Part shown: positions 17,970-25,321 of the stretch, one piece after another
Position numbering within the stretch: the first letter of the stretch is position 1
Layout of the letters: the number at the start of each line of letters is the position of its first letter
DNA from: Acetobacteraceae bacterium H6797
GTDB taxonomy: Bacteria > Pseudomonadota > Alphaproteobacteria > Acetobacterales > Acetobacteraceae
Reading direction: 5' to 3'
Assembly: GCA_015223225.1 (NCBI GenBank)
Contig: JADFCQ010000005.1
Location: forward strand, 310,001 to 374,000
Length of the DNA: 64,000 nt
Notes under the pieces: generated by a model
The model's database searches: none
Seen by the model: only the letters and a program-made list of their open reading frames with translations
What the model was told of the DNA's origin: nothing
Program-made: the position numbers and the translations under genes

Positions 17970-18152
17970 GTAACTTGAACGGGCCCAGGAGACGCGCGGC
18001 GGAGCATGTATCGACAGCGCGAATTCGGATAGCATCACGTTCCCGCCGCGTGGGAATTTGGTAATCCCGGCTGTCTTGTCGCTTCGTTGCCGTTTGACTC
18101 ACTTGAACACTGTCAATGCACACGCCTAGCATCGGTCCGAAGGAGCATCGGC

Positions 18153-19394
18153 ATGATGTTGCATTGGATCCTGTCCCGCATGATCATGCGGGGCACGCTG
18201 ACGGTCCGCTATCCTGATGGAAGCATCCGTCGATACCAGGGCAAGTTTCCAGGCCCCGAAGCGGGCTGTGCCCTCACCACCTGGGCGGCCACGCGCCGCC
18301 TGGTTCTCAACCCCGGCTTGGGGCTCGGCGAGTGCTATATGGATGGCACTTTCCAACCCCTCGATTGTTCGCTCTACGAGGTTTTCGACGTGCTCGCGCT
18401 GAACCTCATGGAAGGCGGCGGGCATTCCATCGAAGCCTTCATGGAATGGTGGCGCTATGCGAAGCGGCACCTCGACCAGATCAACCCTGCCAGCCGTTCG
18501 CGCCGCAACGTCGCGCATCACTACGATCTCAACGGCCGACTCTATTCCCTCTTCCTCGACCGTGACCGCCAGTATTCCTGCGCCTATTTCCCCAATGGAA
18601 ACGAGACGCTGGAAGAGGCGCAGCTTCTGAAGAAGCGGCACATCGCCGCGAAGCTGAAGCTCGACCGCCCCGATCTCAGCGTGCTCGATATCGGCTGCGG
18701 CTGGGGCGGCATGGCGCTGATGCTGGCGAAGGATTACGGCTGTCGCGTCACCGGCATCACCCTCTCCACCGAGCAGTTGGAAGTCGCGCGTCAGCGGGCG
18801 GAGGAAATGGGTCTCTCCGACCGGGTGCGCTTCGAGTTGATGGATTATCGCGCCTGGCAGCAGCCGGTGGACCGCATCGTCTCGGTCGGCATGTTCGAGC
18901 ATGTCGGCATCGGCCACTACAAGACCTTCTTCAAGACCGTGAAGAACGCGCTGAAGGAGGATGGCGTCGCGCTGATCCATTCCATCGGCCGCTCCGACGG
19001 GCCGGGCGGGACGAATTCCTGGATCCAGAAATACATCTTCCCCGGCGGCTATAGCCCGGCCCTCTCTGAGGTCGTGCCCGTCGTCGAGAAGAGCGGGCTC
19101 TGGGTCACGGATATCGAGATCCTGCGGCTGCATTACGCCCGGACCATCGCCCATTGGCGCCGCCGCTTCGCCGCCAATCGCGACACCATCCAGGCCATCT
19201 ATGACGAGCGTTTCTGCCGGATGTTCGAATTCTACCTCGTGGCGAGCGAACTCTACTTCCGCCACATGGGGGGCATGAATTTCCAGATCCAGCTGACGCG
19301 CAAACTCGAGACCCTGCCGCTCTCGCGCGACTACATGATCGACAACGAGCGCGAGAAGAACACGATCAACGCCCAGGTGCTCAAGGACGCCTGA
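18153..19394 (+). CDS. cfa: Cyclopropane-fatty-acyl-phospholipid synthase family protein
   Basis: A 413-residue SAM-dependent CfaS-family methyltransferase that would methylenate cis double bonds of membrane phospholipid acyl chains. An N-terminal lipid-binding domain is followed by NVAHHYDLNGRLYSLFLDRDRQYSCAYF. The SAM motif LDIGCGWGGMAL starts at about residue 178; then come TGITLSTEQ and SVGMFEHVGIGHYKTFF with the bicarbonate-binding Glu region, and the C-terminal HYARTIAHWRRRF block. The start at 18153 (ATGATG) follows GAAGGAG at good spacing. The length fits the family. It converges on gluQ with a 9-bp gap. Confidence 0.93.
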   Translation: MMLHWILSRMIMRGTLTVRYPDGSIRRYQGKFPGPEAGCALTTWAATRRLVLNPGLGLGECYMDGTFQPLDCSLYEVFDVLALNLMEGGGHSIEAFMEWWRYAKRHLDQINPASRSRRNVAHHYDLNGRLYSLFLDRDRQYSCAYFPNGNETLEEAQLLKKRHIAAKLKLDRPDLSVLDIGCGWGGMALMLAKDYGCRVTGITLSTEQLEVARQRAEEMGLSDRVRFELMDYRAWQQPVDRIVSVGMFEHVGIGHYKTFFKTVKNALKEDGVALIHSIGRSDGPGGTNSWIQKYIFPGGYSPALSEVVPVVEKSGLWVTDIEILRLHYARTIAHWRRRFAANRDTIQAIYDERFCRMFEFYLVASELYFRHMGGMNFQIQLTRKLETLPLSRDYMIDNEREKNTINAQVLKDA

Positions 19395-19403
19395 CCGGCC
19401 GCT

Positions 19404-20258
19404 TCAGGAAACGGGGCGGGCGAGAACCCTGGCTAGTACGGCCTCGGGCGTCTCGCCCGCTTCGCGCATCTGGCGGATGGTCGCAGCACCGTCGCGCTTG
19501 GCCAGGCGCTTGCCGTCCGGCCCCAGCAACAGCGGATGATGCGCATAATCCGGCTCCGGCCAGTTCATGAGCGCCTGGAGCAGACGGTGCAGATCGGCCG
19601 CCGGTTCGAGATCCACCGCCCGCGTCACCAGCGTCACGCTCTGCAGCGCGTCGTCATGCGTCACGCAGAGGTGGTAGCTCGCCGGGATGTCCTTCCGCGC
19701 CAGCACGACATCGCCGAAGGCTTCGGGATGGCAGGCAAGGCGTCCCTTCCCCCTCTCATGCCGCGTCAGGGGTCCCGTGCAGGCACAGGCCGCGCCCATG
19801 TCGAGCCGCAGCGCATAGGCATCGCCCGCCGCGATCCGCGCCTCGCGCTCGGTGGGCGAAAGACGGCGGCAGGTGCCGGGATAGAGCGGCCCGTCCGGCC
19901 CATGCGGCGCGCCGCCGCTGGCCGCGATCTCCCGCGCGATCTCGGCACGGGTGCAGAAACAGGGATAGAGCAGCCCCCGTCCCGCGAGTTCCTCCAGCAC
20001 CGCCCGGTATTCCTCGAGATGGGCCGATTGCACACGCACCGGCCCGTCCCATTCCAGGCCGAGCCAGCGCAGGTCCTCCTCGATGGCGGGCGTGTATTGC
20101 GGGCGGCAGCGTACCGGGTCGATATCCTCGATGCGCAGCAGGAAGCGCCCGCCCGCGGCCCGTGCGGCATCCCGCGCGAAAGCCGCCGCCTGGATATGGC
20201 CGACATGGAGATAGCCGGTCGGGCTCGGGGCGAAGCGGGTGGTGACGGAATTGGGCAA
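19404..20258 (-). CDS. gluQ: Glutamyl-Q tRNA(Asp) synthetase
   Basis: A 284-residue truncated glutamyl-tRNA-synthetase paralogue lacking the anticodon-binding domain, characteristic of GluQ-RS, which attaches glutamate to queuosine in tRNA(Asp). The HIGH-type motif reads GYLHVGHIQAA near the N terminus and the KMSKS-type motif is KRLAKRDGA. The zinc-site region has CFCTRAEI and YPGTC. The conserved TRFAPSPTG begins at residue 7 counted from a TTG codon at 20258, and no ATG or GTG is placed to include it, so TTG is the likely start; its Shine-Dalgarno is weak. The upstream gene at 20326 is divergent. Confidence 0.93.
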   Translation of the reverse strand: MPNSVTTRFAPSPTGYLHVGHIQAAAFARDAARAAGGRFLLRIEDIDPVRCRPQYTPAIEEDLRWLGLEWDGPVRVQSAHLEEYRAVLEELAGRGLLYPCFCTRAEIAREIAASGGAPHGPDGPLYPGTCRRLSPTEREARIAAGDAYALRLDMGAACACTGPLTRHERGKGRLACHPEAFGDVVLARKDIPASYHLCVTHDDALQSVTLVTRAVDLEPAADLHRLLQALMNWPEPDYAHHPLLLGPDGKRLAKRDGAATIRQMREAGETPEAVLARVLARPVS

Positions 20259-20325
20259 GGTTGCGCGCCGGGAAGGAGACGGTTAGCCCTGCTCTACCAC
20301 AGAGACAGCCAGCGAGGAGAGCAGC

Positions 20326-20994
20326 ATGCCGTCACTGAAGGGCCCGCAATGGGGGCCGGCCTCCGGCGGCAAGCCGAAGATGCTCGTGGTGCTGGTCCAT
20401 GGCGTGGGCGCCGATGGCAATGACCTGATCGACCTCGCGCCCTATTGGGGCAAGACGGTGCCGGACGCGCTCTTCGTCTCGCCCCATGCGCCCGAGCCCT
20501 ATGACCAGGCGCCGATGGGCCGGCAATGGTTCAGCCTGCGCGACCGTTCGCCCGCCCGCATGGCCTATGGCGTGCGTGCCGTGGCGCCCGTGCTCGATAC
20601 CTATATCGCCGAACTCTGCGCCGAGCATGGCCTGCCCGAGAGCGCCGTGGTGCTGATGGGTTTCTCCCAGGGCGCCATGACCTCGCTCTTCACCGGCCTG
20701 CGCCGCAAGACGCCGCCGGCCGGGATCATGGCCTATGCCGGCGCGCTGATCGATCCGGACAGCCTCGCCGCCGAGATCACCGGCAAGCCCCGGGTGCTGA
20801 TCGTGCATGGGCTGGAGGATGAGGTGGTCGTGCCCGAGCGCGGCCGCGCGGCGGAAGAGGCGCTGAAGGCACTGGGCCTGCCGGTCGAGTCGCTCTGGTG
20901 CCCCGGCCTGGGCCATGGGATCGACGATGCCGGCATTTCCACCGGCGCGCTCTTCCTGCAGCGCGCGGCGAGTGAGATCGAAGACGCGGCCTGA
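20326..20994 (+). CDS. Phospholipase/carboxylesterase (alpha/beta hydrolase)
   Basis: A 222-residue alpha/beta hydrolase of the acyl-protein-thioesterase-like phospholipase/carboxylesterase family. The motif LVHGVGADGNDLIDLAPYW forms the oxyanion loop, the nucleophile elbow is GFSQGAM (Ser in GxSxG), and the acid and base are in GLEDEVVVPERG and GLGHGIDDAG. It has no signal peptide, so it is cytoplasmic. It is divergent from gluQ. Likely substrates are short-chain esters or acyl thioesters; nothing in the context narrows this. Confidence 0.92.
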   Translation: MPSLKGPQWGPASGGKPKMLVVLVHGVGADGNDLIDLAPYWGKTVPDALFVSPHAPEPYDQAPMGRQWFSLRDRSPARMAYGVRAVAPVLDTYIAELCAEHGLPESAVVLMGFSQGAMTSLFTGLRRKTPPAGIMAYAGALIDPDSLAAEITGKPRVLIVHGLEDEVVVPERGRAAEEALKALGLPVESLWCPGLGHGIDDAGISTGALFLQRAASEIEDAA

Positions 20995-21114
20995 TATCTC
21001 CGGACCGGGAATGAAATGTCCTTGTCTTGTCACGCACGGTAGCGGACGGCGCTGTTGCGCTGCCGCAGCGGGGCTGGCATTGTCCGGCCCGCAACCGCGG
21101 CGGCGCCACTACAA

Positions 21115-21145
21115 CTAGGGGCTGGTCTGCCGGGATAGCCCCTAG
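21115..21145. repeat. Perfect inverted repeat upstream of the HNH gene
   Basis: CTAGGGGCT and AGCCCCTAG, 9 bp each, are separated by 13 bases and lie 20 bp before the HNH start at 21166. No T run follows. It could be an operator or a leader hairpin; evidence is structure only. Confidence 0.5.
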
Positions 21146-21165
21146 CTGTTGAAGCCACCCGCCGC

Positions 21166-21759
21166 ATGGCGGCAAGGGAGCTTCTATTGCCCGACGGTGG
21201 ACATGGCTTCGGCCAAGGCTTTCCAGCACTCGTACTGAACGCGGATTTCCGCCCGCTATCCTATTTTCCGCTCTCGATCTGGGCGTGGCAGGATGCGGTC
21301 AAGGCGGTCTTCCTCGATCGGGTCTCGGTGCTATCCGAATATGAGTGCGAGGTTCATTCCCCGCGCGTGACCATGCGCCTGCCGAGCGTGATCGCGCTGA
21401 AGGAATTCATCCCGGCCGCGCGCCGCCCGGCCTTCACCCGCTTCAACGTCTTCCTCCGCGACAGTTTCGAGTGCCAGTACTGCGGCCATGAGAAGCCAGC
21501 GCAGGAGCTGACCTTCGACCACGTCATCCCCCGCAGCCGCGGCGGGCGCACGACCTGGGAGAATGTCGTGGCAGCCTGCGGCCCCTGCAATCTACGCAAG
21601 GGCTCCAAACTGCCGCGGGAAATACACATGCATCCGCGCCAGGTGCCCCGGCAGCCGACGAGCTGGGAATTGCAGGAGAACGGCCGGCATTTCCCGCCTA
21701 ACCACCTGCATGAGAGCTGGCGCGACTATCTCTACTGGGACAGCGAGCTCGAGAACTGA
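21166..21759 (+). CDS. HNH endonuclease domain protein
   Basis: A 197-residue protein of a family widespread in Alphaproteobacteria. The N-terminal half contains FPALVLNADFRPLSYFPLSIWAWQDAVKAVFLDRV, a conserved block of these HNH proteins. The C-terminal half has the zinc-finger HNH core: CQYCG, then LTFDHVIPRSRGGRTTWENVVAACGPCNLRKG (two CxxC pairs, Asp-His, and Asn). It probably nicks or cuts DNA; its biological role in these bacteria is not established. It is neither next to phage genes nor to a methylase, which argues against a restriction system. An inverted repeat lies just upstream. Confidence 0.9.
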   Translation: MAARELLLPDGGHGFGQGFPALVLNADFRPLSYFPLSIWAWQDAVKAVFLDRVSVLSEYECEVHSPRVTMRLPSVIALKEFIPAARRPAFTRFNVFLRDSFECQYCGHEKPAQELTFDHVIPRSRGGRTTWENVVAACGPCNLRKGSKLPREIHMHPRQVPRQPTSWELQENGRHFPPNHLHESWRDYLYWDSELEN

Positions 21760-21824
21760 GCCCTCGTTAACCCCCCGTTTCCTTCCGCCCGATAGTCTCG
21801 TGGCGCCACTTCCCGCTGGGCGCC

Positions 21825-22166
21825 ATGAGACCGATCGACGACGTGAAGAACTGGATGACCATGTTCCGCTGGATCGTGAAACTGATCCGCGACGAATACG
21901 GCATTGAGGAATCACGCCTCACGCGGCACGCCCAATTGGAGTCCGAACTCGGCCTCTCCATCGAGCAGGTCGAGGAAATGCTGCAGATCATCGCCGGCAG
22001 CTTCACCATCCGCTTCCCTGACGGCACGTTGAACGAGGTGCTGAAGCTCGAGGAGCTCTGCATGCTCGCGAGCTGGCTCAAGGGCCTCTACAAACACCCC
22101 GAATTCCTCTCCGACGGCTTCACCGCCACCTGCCGCGCACAAAACCCGGCGGCGATGGCGGCTTAG
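21825..22166 (+). CDS. Small acyl-carrier-protein-like protein (DUF1493-like), 3' end abutting a palindromic element
   Basis: A 113-residue acidic helical protein. The segment IRDEYGIEESRLTRHAQLESELGLSIEQVEEMLQIIAGSF resembles helices I-II of acyl carrier proteins and of DUF1493 proteins, but the Ser that carries phosphopantetheine in ACPs is not in a DSL motif (the sequence reads ELGLSIEQVEE), so it may be a non-acylated ACP-like protein. The stop codon TAG at 22164-22166 lies inside the terminal repeat of the palindromic element at 22162-22330, so the C terminus may have been altered by its insertion. Fold assignment is tentative. Confidence 0.7.
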   Translation: MRPIDDVKNWMTMFRWIVKLIRDEYGIEESRLTRHAQLESELGLSIEQVEEMLQIIAGSFTIRFPDGTLNEVLKLEELCMLASWLKGLYKHPEFLSDGFTATCRAQNPAAMAA

Positions 22167-22330
22167 GGGCCGTTTCATGAAGCTGGCGGCTGAGGGTCCG
22201 GCCAGAATTTTTCGTGCCAGCGAGGCGGCGGTGCCGGCCAAATGCGGGACATTTGGCCAAGCCGCCAACGATGCTGACGCGGAAAATGCTACCGGAACCG
22301 ACCCGCCAGCTTGATGAAACAATCCCTAAG
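22162..22330. mobile_element. MITE-like palindromic element (non-coding, about 169 bp)
   Basis: The ends are inverted repeats. The left end is CTTAGGG-GCC then GTTTCATGAAGCTGGCGG (22162-22189). The right end, read on the minus strand from 22330, is CTTAGGG-ATT then GTTTCATCAAGCTGGCGG, giving 24 identities in 28. Similarity continues inward with small gaps to a perfect central hairpin GGCCAAATG-CGGGA-CATTTGGCC (22236-22258), so the whole element can fold back on itself. It carries no gene. The size, terminal repeats and intergenic position fit a miniature inverted-repeat transposable element, possibly mobilised by an IS5- or IS630-type transposase (TA or TTAG-like edges). No transposase is in the window. 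Confidence 0.7.
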
Positions 22331-22370
22331 GCCCTCGGCGGAGCGGGCGGAACCGTTCTAAGCTCACGCA

Positions 22371-23654
22371 ATGCCGCCAGCGCCCCTTCCCCGAAGCCTC
22401 TATGCCGAGACCGCGACACCCGCGATCGAGGCCCCGCCCCTCTATGGCGAGAAGCAGGTGCCCGTCGCCATTATCGGCGGCGGCTTCACCGGCCTCTCCA
22501 CGGCGCTGCATCTGGCCGAGCGTGGCATCGTGGCGACGGTCATCGAGGCCAATGAGCCCGGCTGGGGCGCCTCGGGCCGCAATGGCGGGCAGGTCAATCC
22601 CGGCCTGAAGCCCGACCCGGACGAGGTGGAGCACGACCACGGAGCGGAGATGGGCGGGCGCATGATCGCCTTCTCCTATGGCGCGCCCGACCTCGTCTTC
22701 GACCTTATCCGCCGGCACGGCATCGACTGCGCGGCGAGCCAGACCGGCACGCTCCGCGCCGGTATCCGCGCGAGCAATGCCCAGGCGGCGGAAAACCTCT
22801 TCGCCCAATGCAGTCGGCGCGGCATGCCGGTGCGCTATCTCGACGCCGCCGCCTGCGCCGAGGCGACCGGCACCACCCGCTATGCCGGCGCCCTGCTCGA
22901 CCCGCGCGGCGGGCATCTGAACCCGCTTTCCTATGCGCGCGGCCTCGCCCGCACGGCGCAGCGGCTGGGTGCGTCGATCCATGGCGCCACGCCCGCGCTG
23001 TCCCTCACCCGCCATGCCGCCCGCTGGCGCATTTCGACGCCCAAGGGCTCGCTCATCGCCGAGCGGGTGGTGATCGGCACCAACGGCTATACCGACGGTC
23101 TCTGGCCGCGCCTGCGCCAGACGGTCGTGCCGGTCTTCAGCACGATCCTCGCGACCGAGCCCCTGCCGGAAGAGGTCCAGCGTCAGATCCTGCCGCTTCG
23201 CAGCGCGGTCTATGAAACCGGGCATATCACCGTCTACTACCGGCTCGACGATGCCGGGCGCCTGCTCATGGGCGGCCGTGGCCCGCAGAATCCGGCTGAC
23301 GGGCCCAGCATGGCACCCTATCTGCGGGACTATGCCGAGCGCCTCTGGCCCGTGCTCAAGGGCTATGGCTGGACCCATGGCTGGAACGGCCAGGTCGCGG
23401 TCACGAAGGACCATTACCCGCATCTGCATGCGCCCGAGCCGGGGCTGCTGATGTCGCTCGGCTATAATGGCCGCGGCGTCGCCATGGCCACCGCCATGGG
23501 CAGCCTCCTGGCGCGGCATATCGCGGGCGAGCCGCTCGACAGCCTGCCCATGCCGCTCTCGCCCATCCGCCCGATGCCCTTCCACCGCTTCTGGAAGATC
23601 GGCGTCACCGTCGCGGTGGCGCAGCGGCGGCTGCGCGACAGGTTCGGCCTCTGA
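22371..23654 (+). CDS. FAD-dependent amine oxidoreductase, gamma-glutamylputrescine oxidase-like (DAO family)
   Basis: A 427-residue DAO-superfamily flavoprotein. The FAD dinucleotide fold is VAIIGGGFTGLSTALHLAERG at about residues 26-46. GWGASGRNGGQVNPGLKPDPDE follows and is typical of the PuuB/OrdL group. The C terminus has GYNGRGVAMATAMGSLLARHI. Relatives oxidise gamma-glutamylputrescine or other secondary amines, giving aldehyde, amine and hydrogen peroxide. No other polyamine genes are near, so the substrate is open. It is followed 2 bp later by arfB. The palindromic element ends 40 bp upstream of its start and might affect its expression. Confidence 0.88.
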   Translation: MPPAPLPRSLYAETATPAIEAPPLYGEKQVPVAIIGGGFTGLSTALHLAERGIVATVIEANEPGWGASGRNGGQVNPGLKPDPDEVEHDHGAEMGGRMIAFSYGAPDLVFDLIRRHGIDCAASQTGTLRAGIRASNAQAAENLFAQCSRRGMPVRYLDAAACAEATGTTRYAGALLDPRGGHLNPLSYARGLARTAQRLGASIHGATPALSLTRHAARWRISTPKGSLIAERVVIGTNGYTDGLWPRLRQTVVPVFSTILATEPLPEEVQRQILPLRSAVYETGHITVYYRLDDAGRLLMGGRGPQNPADGPSMAPYLRDYAERLWPVLKGYGWTHGWNGQVAVTKDHYPHLHAPEPGLLMSLGYNGRGVAMATAMGSLLARHIAGEPLDSLPMPLSPIRPMPFHRFWKIGVTVAVAQRRLRDRFGL

Positions 23655-23656
23655 AC

Positions 23657-24070
23657 ATGACCAAACCCCAAGAAATCCCCGAGGAGGAGTTGCGCGAAAC
23701 GTTCATCCGCGCCTCCGGCCCCGGCGGGCAGAATGTGAACAAGCTTTCAACCGCCGTGGAGCTGCGCTTCGACGTCCGCGCCTCGCCCAGCCTGTCAGAA
23801 CGGGTCCGCGAGAGGCTCATCGCCCTGGCCGGCAGCCGGATGACGCTCGAGGGCGTGCTGATCATCCGCGCCGACCGCTTCCGCACGCAGGACCGGAATC
23901 GGCAGGATGCAAGGGAAAGATTACAGGCCCTCGTCGCCGAGGCGGCCAAGCCGCCGCCGCCCGTCCGTCGCCCTACAAAGCCTAGCCGGGGGGCAAAGGA
24001 ACGGCGCCTCACGGGCAAAGCGGTAAGATCGGGCATCAAAAAGATGCGCGGCCGTCCCGGCGACGAATAG
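23657..24070 (+). CDS. arfB: Alternative ribosome-rescue peptidyl-tRNA hydrolase ArfB (YaeJ)
   Basis: A 137-residue class I release-factor-like protein without codon-recognition domains. The catalytic GGQ is in ASGPGGQNVNKLSTAVELRF, and LIIRADRFRTQDRNRQDA follows, as in ArfB/ICT1. The C-terminal tail (about residues 105-137) is rich in Lys and Arg with the pattern RRPTKPSRGAKERRLTGKA; this tail enters the empty mRNA channel of stalled ribosomes. The length matches E. coli YaeJ (140). It lies 2 bp after the amine oxidoreductase gene and probably shares its transcript. Confidence 0.95.
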   Translation: MTKPQEIPEEELRETFIRASGPGGQNVNKLSTAVELRFDVRASPSLSERVRERLIALAGSRMTLEGVLIIRADRFRTQDRNRQDARERLQALVAEAAKPPPPVRRPTKPSRGAKERRLTGKAVRSGIKKMRGRPGDE

Positions 24071-24205
24071 AAGGCGTAGGGGATTACCTATTTTTAAAGT
24101 TTTATCAGGAAGGGTAGGTCATCACCATGATTCCGCTTCACCTGCCCGTTAGGTTGAGTGCACACTAGGCTGTGAGGCGTAATGACGAGCCGGGAGAAAT
24201 AGCGC

Positions 24206-24784
24206 ATGGCCGAGTTCTGGCAAGAGTGGGGTCGGTGCGCTTATCTCATCGCCGCGATCTGGGCGTTCTTCGAGGGTGAAACCTTCGTTCTCGCGGCCTC
24301 CGCCCTGGGGCGTCTGACGGGTGCGGTCGATCCCTGGGTGCTGATGGTCTGCGTCTGGCTGGGCTCCTATGCCGGTGACCAGACCTGGTTCTTCCTCGGC
24401 CGCCGCTATGGTTCCAAAGCCCTGAAGCGCTTCCCTGCCGCCGAGAGCAAGGTCGCGGGCGCCACGGCCCTTCTCCAGCGCTACGGCACCTTCTTCGTCC
24501 TCGGCTTCCGCTTCGTCTACGGCATCCGCAACGTCGCCTCCGCAGCCTGCGGCATCGCTGGCATGGAGCCGGCCCGTTTCGCGGTGCTGAACTTCATCGC
24601 CGCCGGCATCTGGGCGGCCTCCTTCGTGGCGGCGGGCTGGTATGTGGCCTCGATCATTCCGCCCGAGGATATCGGCTACGCGATCGGCGGGCTGGGCCTC
24701 CTGGTGCTGAGCACCTTCATCTTCCGCTACTACCGCAAGCGCCAGCGCCGCCGCGCGGCGAATTTATCCCCGGCGGAAGTCTGA
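24206..24784 (+). CDS. DedA-family membrane protein
   Basis: A 192-residue integral membrane protein of the DedA (SNARE-associated/VTT) family. FFEGETFVLAASALGRL, GSYAGDQTWFFLGRRYG and RFVYGIRNVASAACGIAGM are the conserved blocks; Glu, Asp and Arg in these re-entrant segments are essential in studied DedA proteins. About four hydrophobic segments follow, and the C terminus is basic (YRKRQRRRAA), probably cytoplasmic. The family includes undecaprenyl-phosphate or phospholipid flippases. The 135-bp upstream gap contains an AT-rich run around 24089-24105 but no clear promoter. Confidence 0.93.
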   Translation: MAEFWQEWGRCAYLIAAIWAFFEGETFVLAASALGRLTGAVDPWVLMVCVWLGSYAGDQTWFFLGRRYGSKALKRFPAAESKVAGATALLQRYGTFFVLGFRFVYGIRNVASAACGIAGMEPARFAVLNFIAAGIWAASFVAAGWYVASIIPPEDIGYAIGGLGLLVLSTFIFRYYRKRQRRRAANLSPAEV

Positions 24785-24806
24785 GCCGCATCGGCTATCG
24801 TTTGAG

Positions 24807-24825
24807 GGGCGGTCGGTGGCCGCCC
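24807..24825. terminator. Convergent terminator between dedA and the receiver gene
   Basis: GGGCGG-TCGGTGG-CCGCCC forms a 6-bp stem in the 42-bp gap between convergent genes. Short T runs (TT) make it a weak candidate. Confidence 0.4.
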
Positions 24826-24826
24826 T

Positions 24827-25189
24827 TCAGCCCGTCGCGCGGTTGTCCACATAGCCGGCCATGATGGCCGGCATGCGCGCGATCTCATAGGGCTTCGGCA
24901 GGAAGAGGTAGAAATCCTCCTGCTGTTCCGGGCTGTAATGGCCCGAGGTCAGGATGATCTTGATATCCGGGAAGCGCTCGCGCACCAGCCGCGCAAGGCC
25001 GACACCATCCATCGAGCCCTTCATACGGACATCCGAGAATAGCAGGTCCACCTTGTGCGTGAGCAGATAGGCCCAGGCATCGTCGGCATTGACGGCCTCG
25101 ACGACTTGCAGACCCTCGGCCCGCAGCGTCATCGCCAGGGCCATTCGGGTAATCAGCTCGTCTTCGACGATCAGGACGGTAATGGACAT
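24827..25189 (-). CDS. Single-domain response regulator
   Basis: A 120-residue receiver domain with no output domain. VLIVEDELITRMAL provides the acidic pocket, LLFSDVRMKGSMDG holds the phospho-acceptor Asp, ILTSGHYSP provides the conserved Thr/Ser, and FLPKPYE the conserved Lys. Such CheY-like proteins act in phosphorelays or by protein contact. The ATG at 25189 is preferred over the overlapping upstream GTG at 25192. No histidine kinase lies nearby, so the partner is unknown. It converges with dedA. Confidence 0.93.
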   Translation of the reverse strand: MSITVLIVEDELITRMALAMTLRAEGLQVVEAVNADDAWAYLLTHKVDLLFSDVRMKGSMDGVGLARLVRERFPDIKIILTSGHYSPEQQEDFYLFLPKPYEIARMPAIMAGYVDNRATG

Positions 25190-25321
25190 CACTCGCTGCT
25201 CTGACTGGCCGCGCCCAGGGGGACGCTGTCGTTTGCCGATAAACGATCAGGAGGCCTCTGGGATGCACGCGCCGGCAAATAACGGCTCATGTAACTCCAG
25301 AGCAACAGTTTTGCGACGGCC

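Larger units (their letters stand above)
17786..18152. other. 367-bp intergenic region with two perfect hairpins
   Basis: No protein gene of convincing length is seen between the cupin and the cyclopropane synthase. Two perfect stem-loops lie in the first half (17861-17889 and 17947-17969). A weak sigma70-like promoter lies near the end: TTGAAC at 18103-18108, 18-base spacer, TAGCAT at 18127-18132. That places a start just before the synthase gene at 18153, preceded by its GAAGGAG Shine-Dalgarno. The stretch could hold a terminator plus a small RNA; nothing else is apparent. Confidence 0.5.

Noticed and set aside
21166..21759. HNH gene as part of a restriction-modification or phage system
   Set aside because: No methylase, phage or mobile gene is adjacent on its upstream side, and the protein belongs to a chromosomal family common in Alphaproteobacteria.
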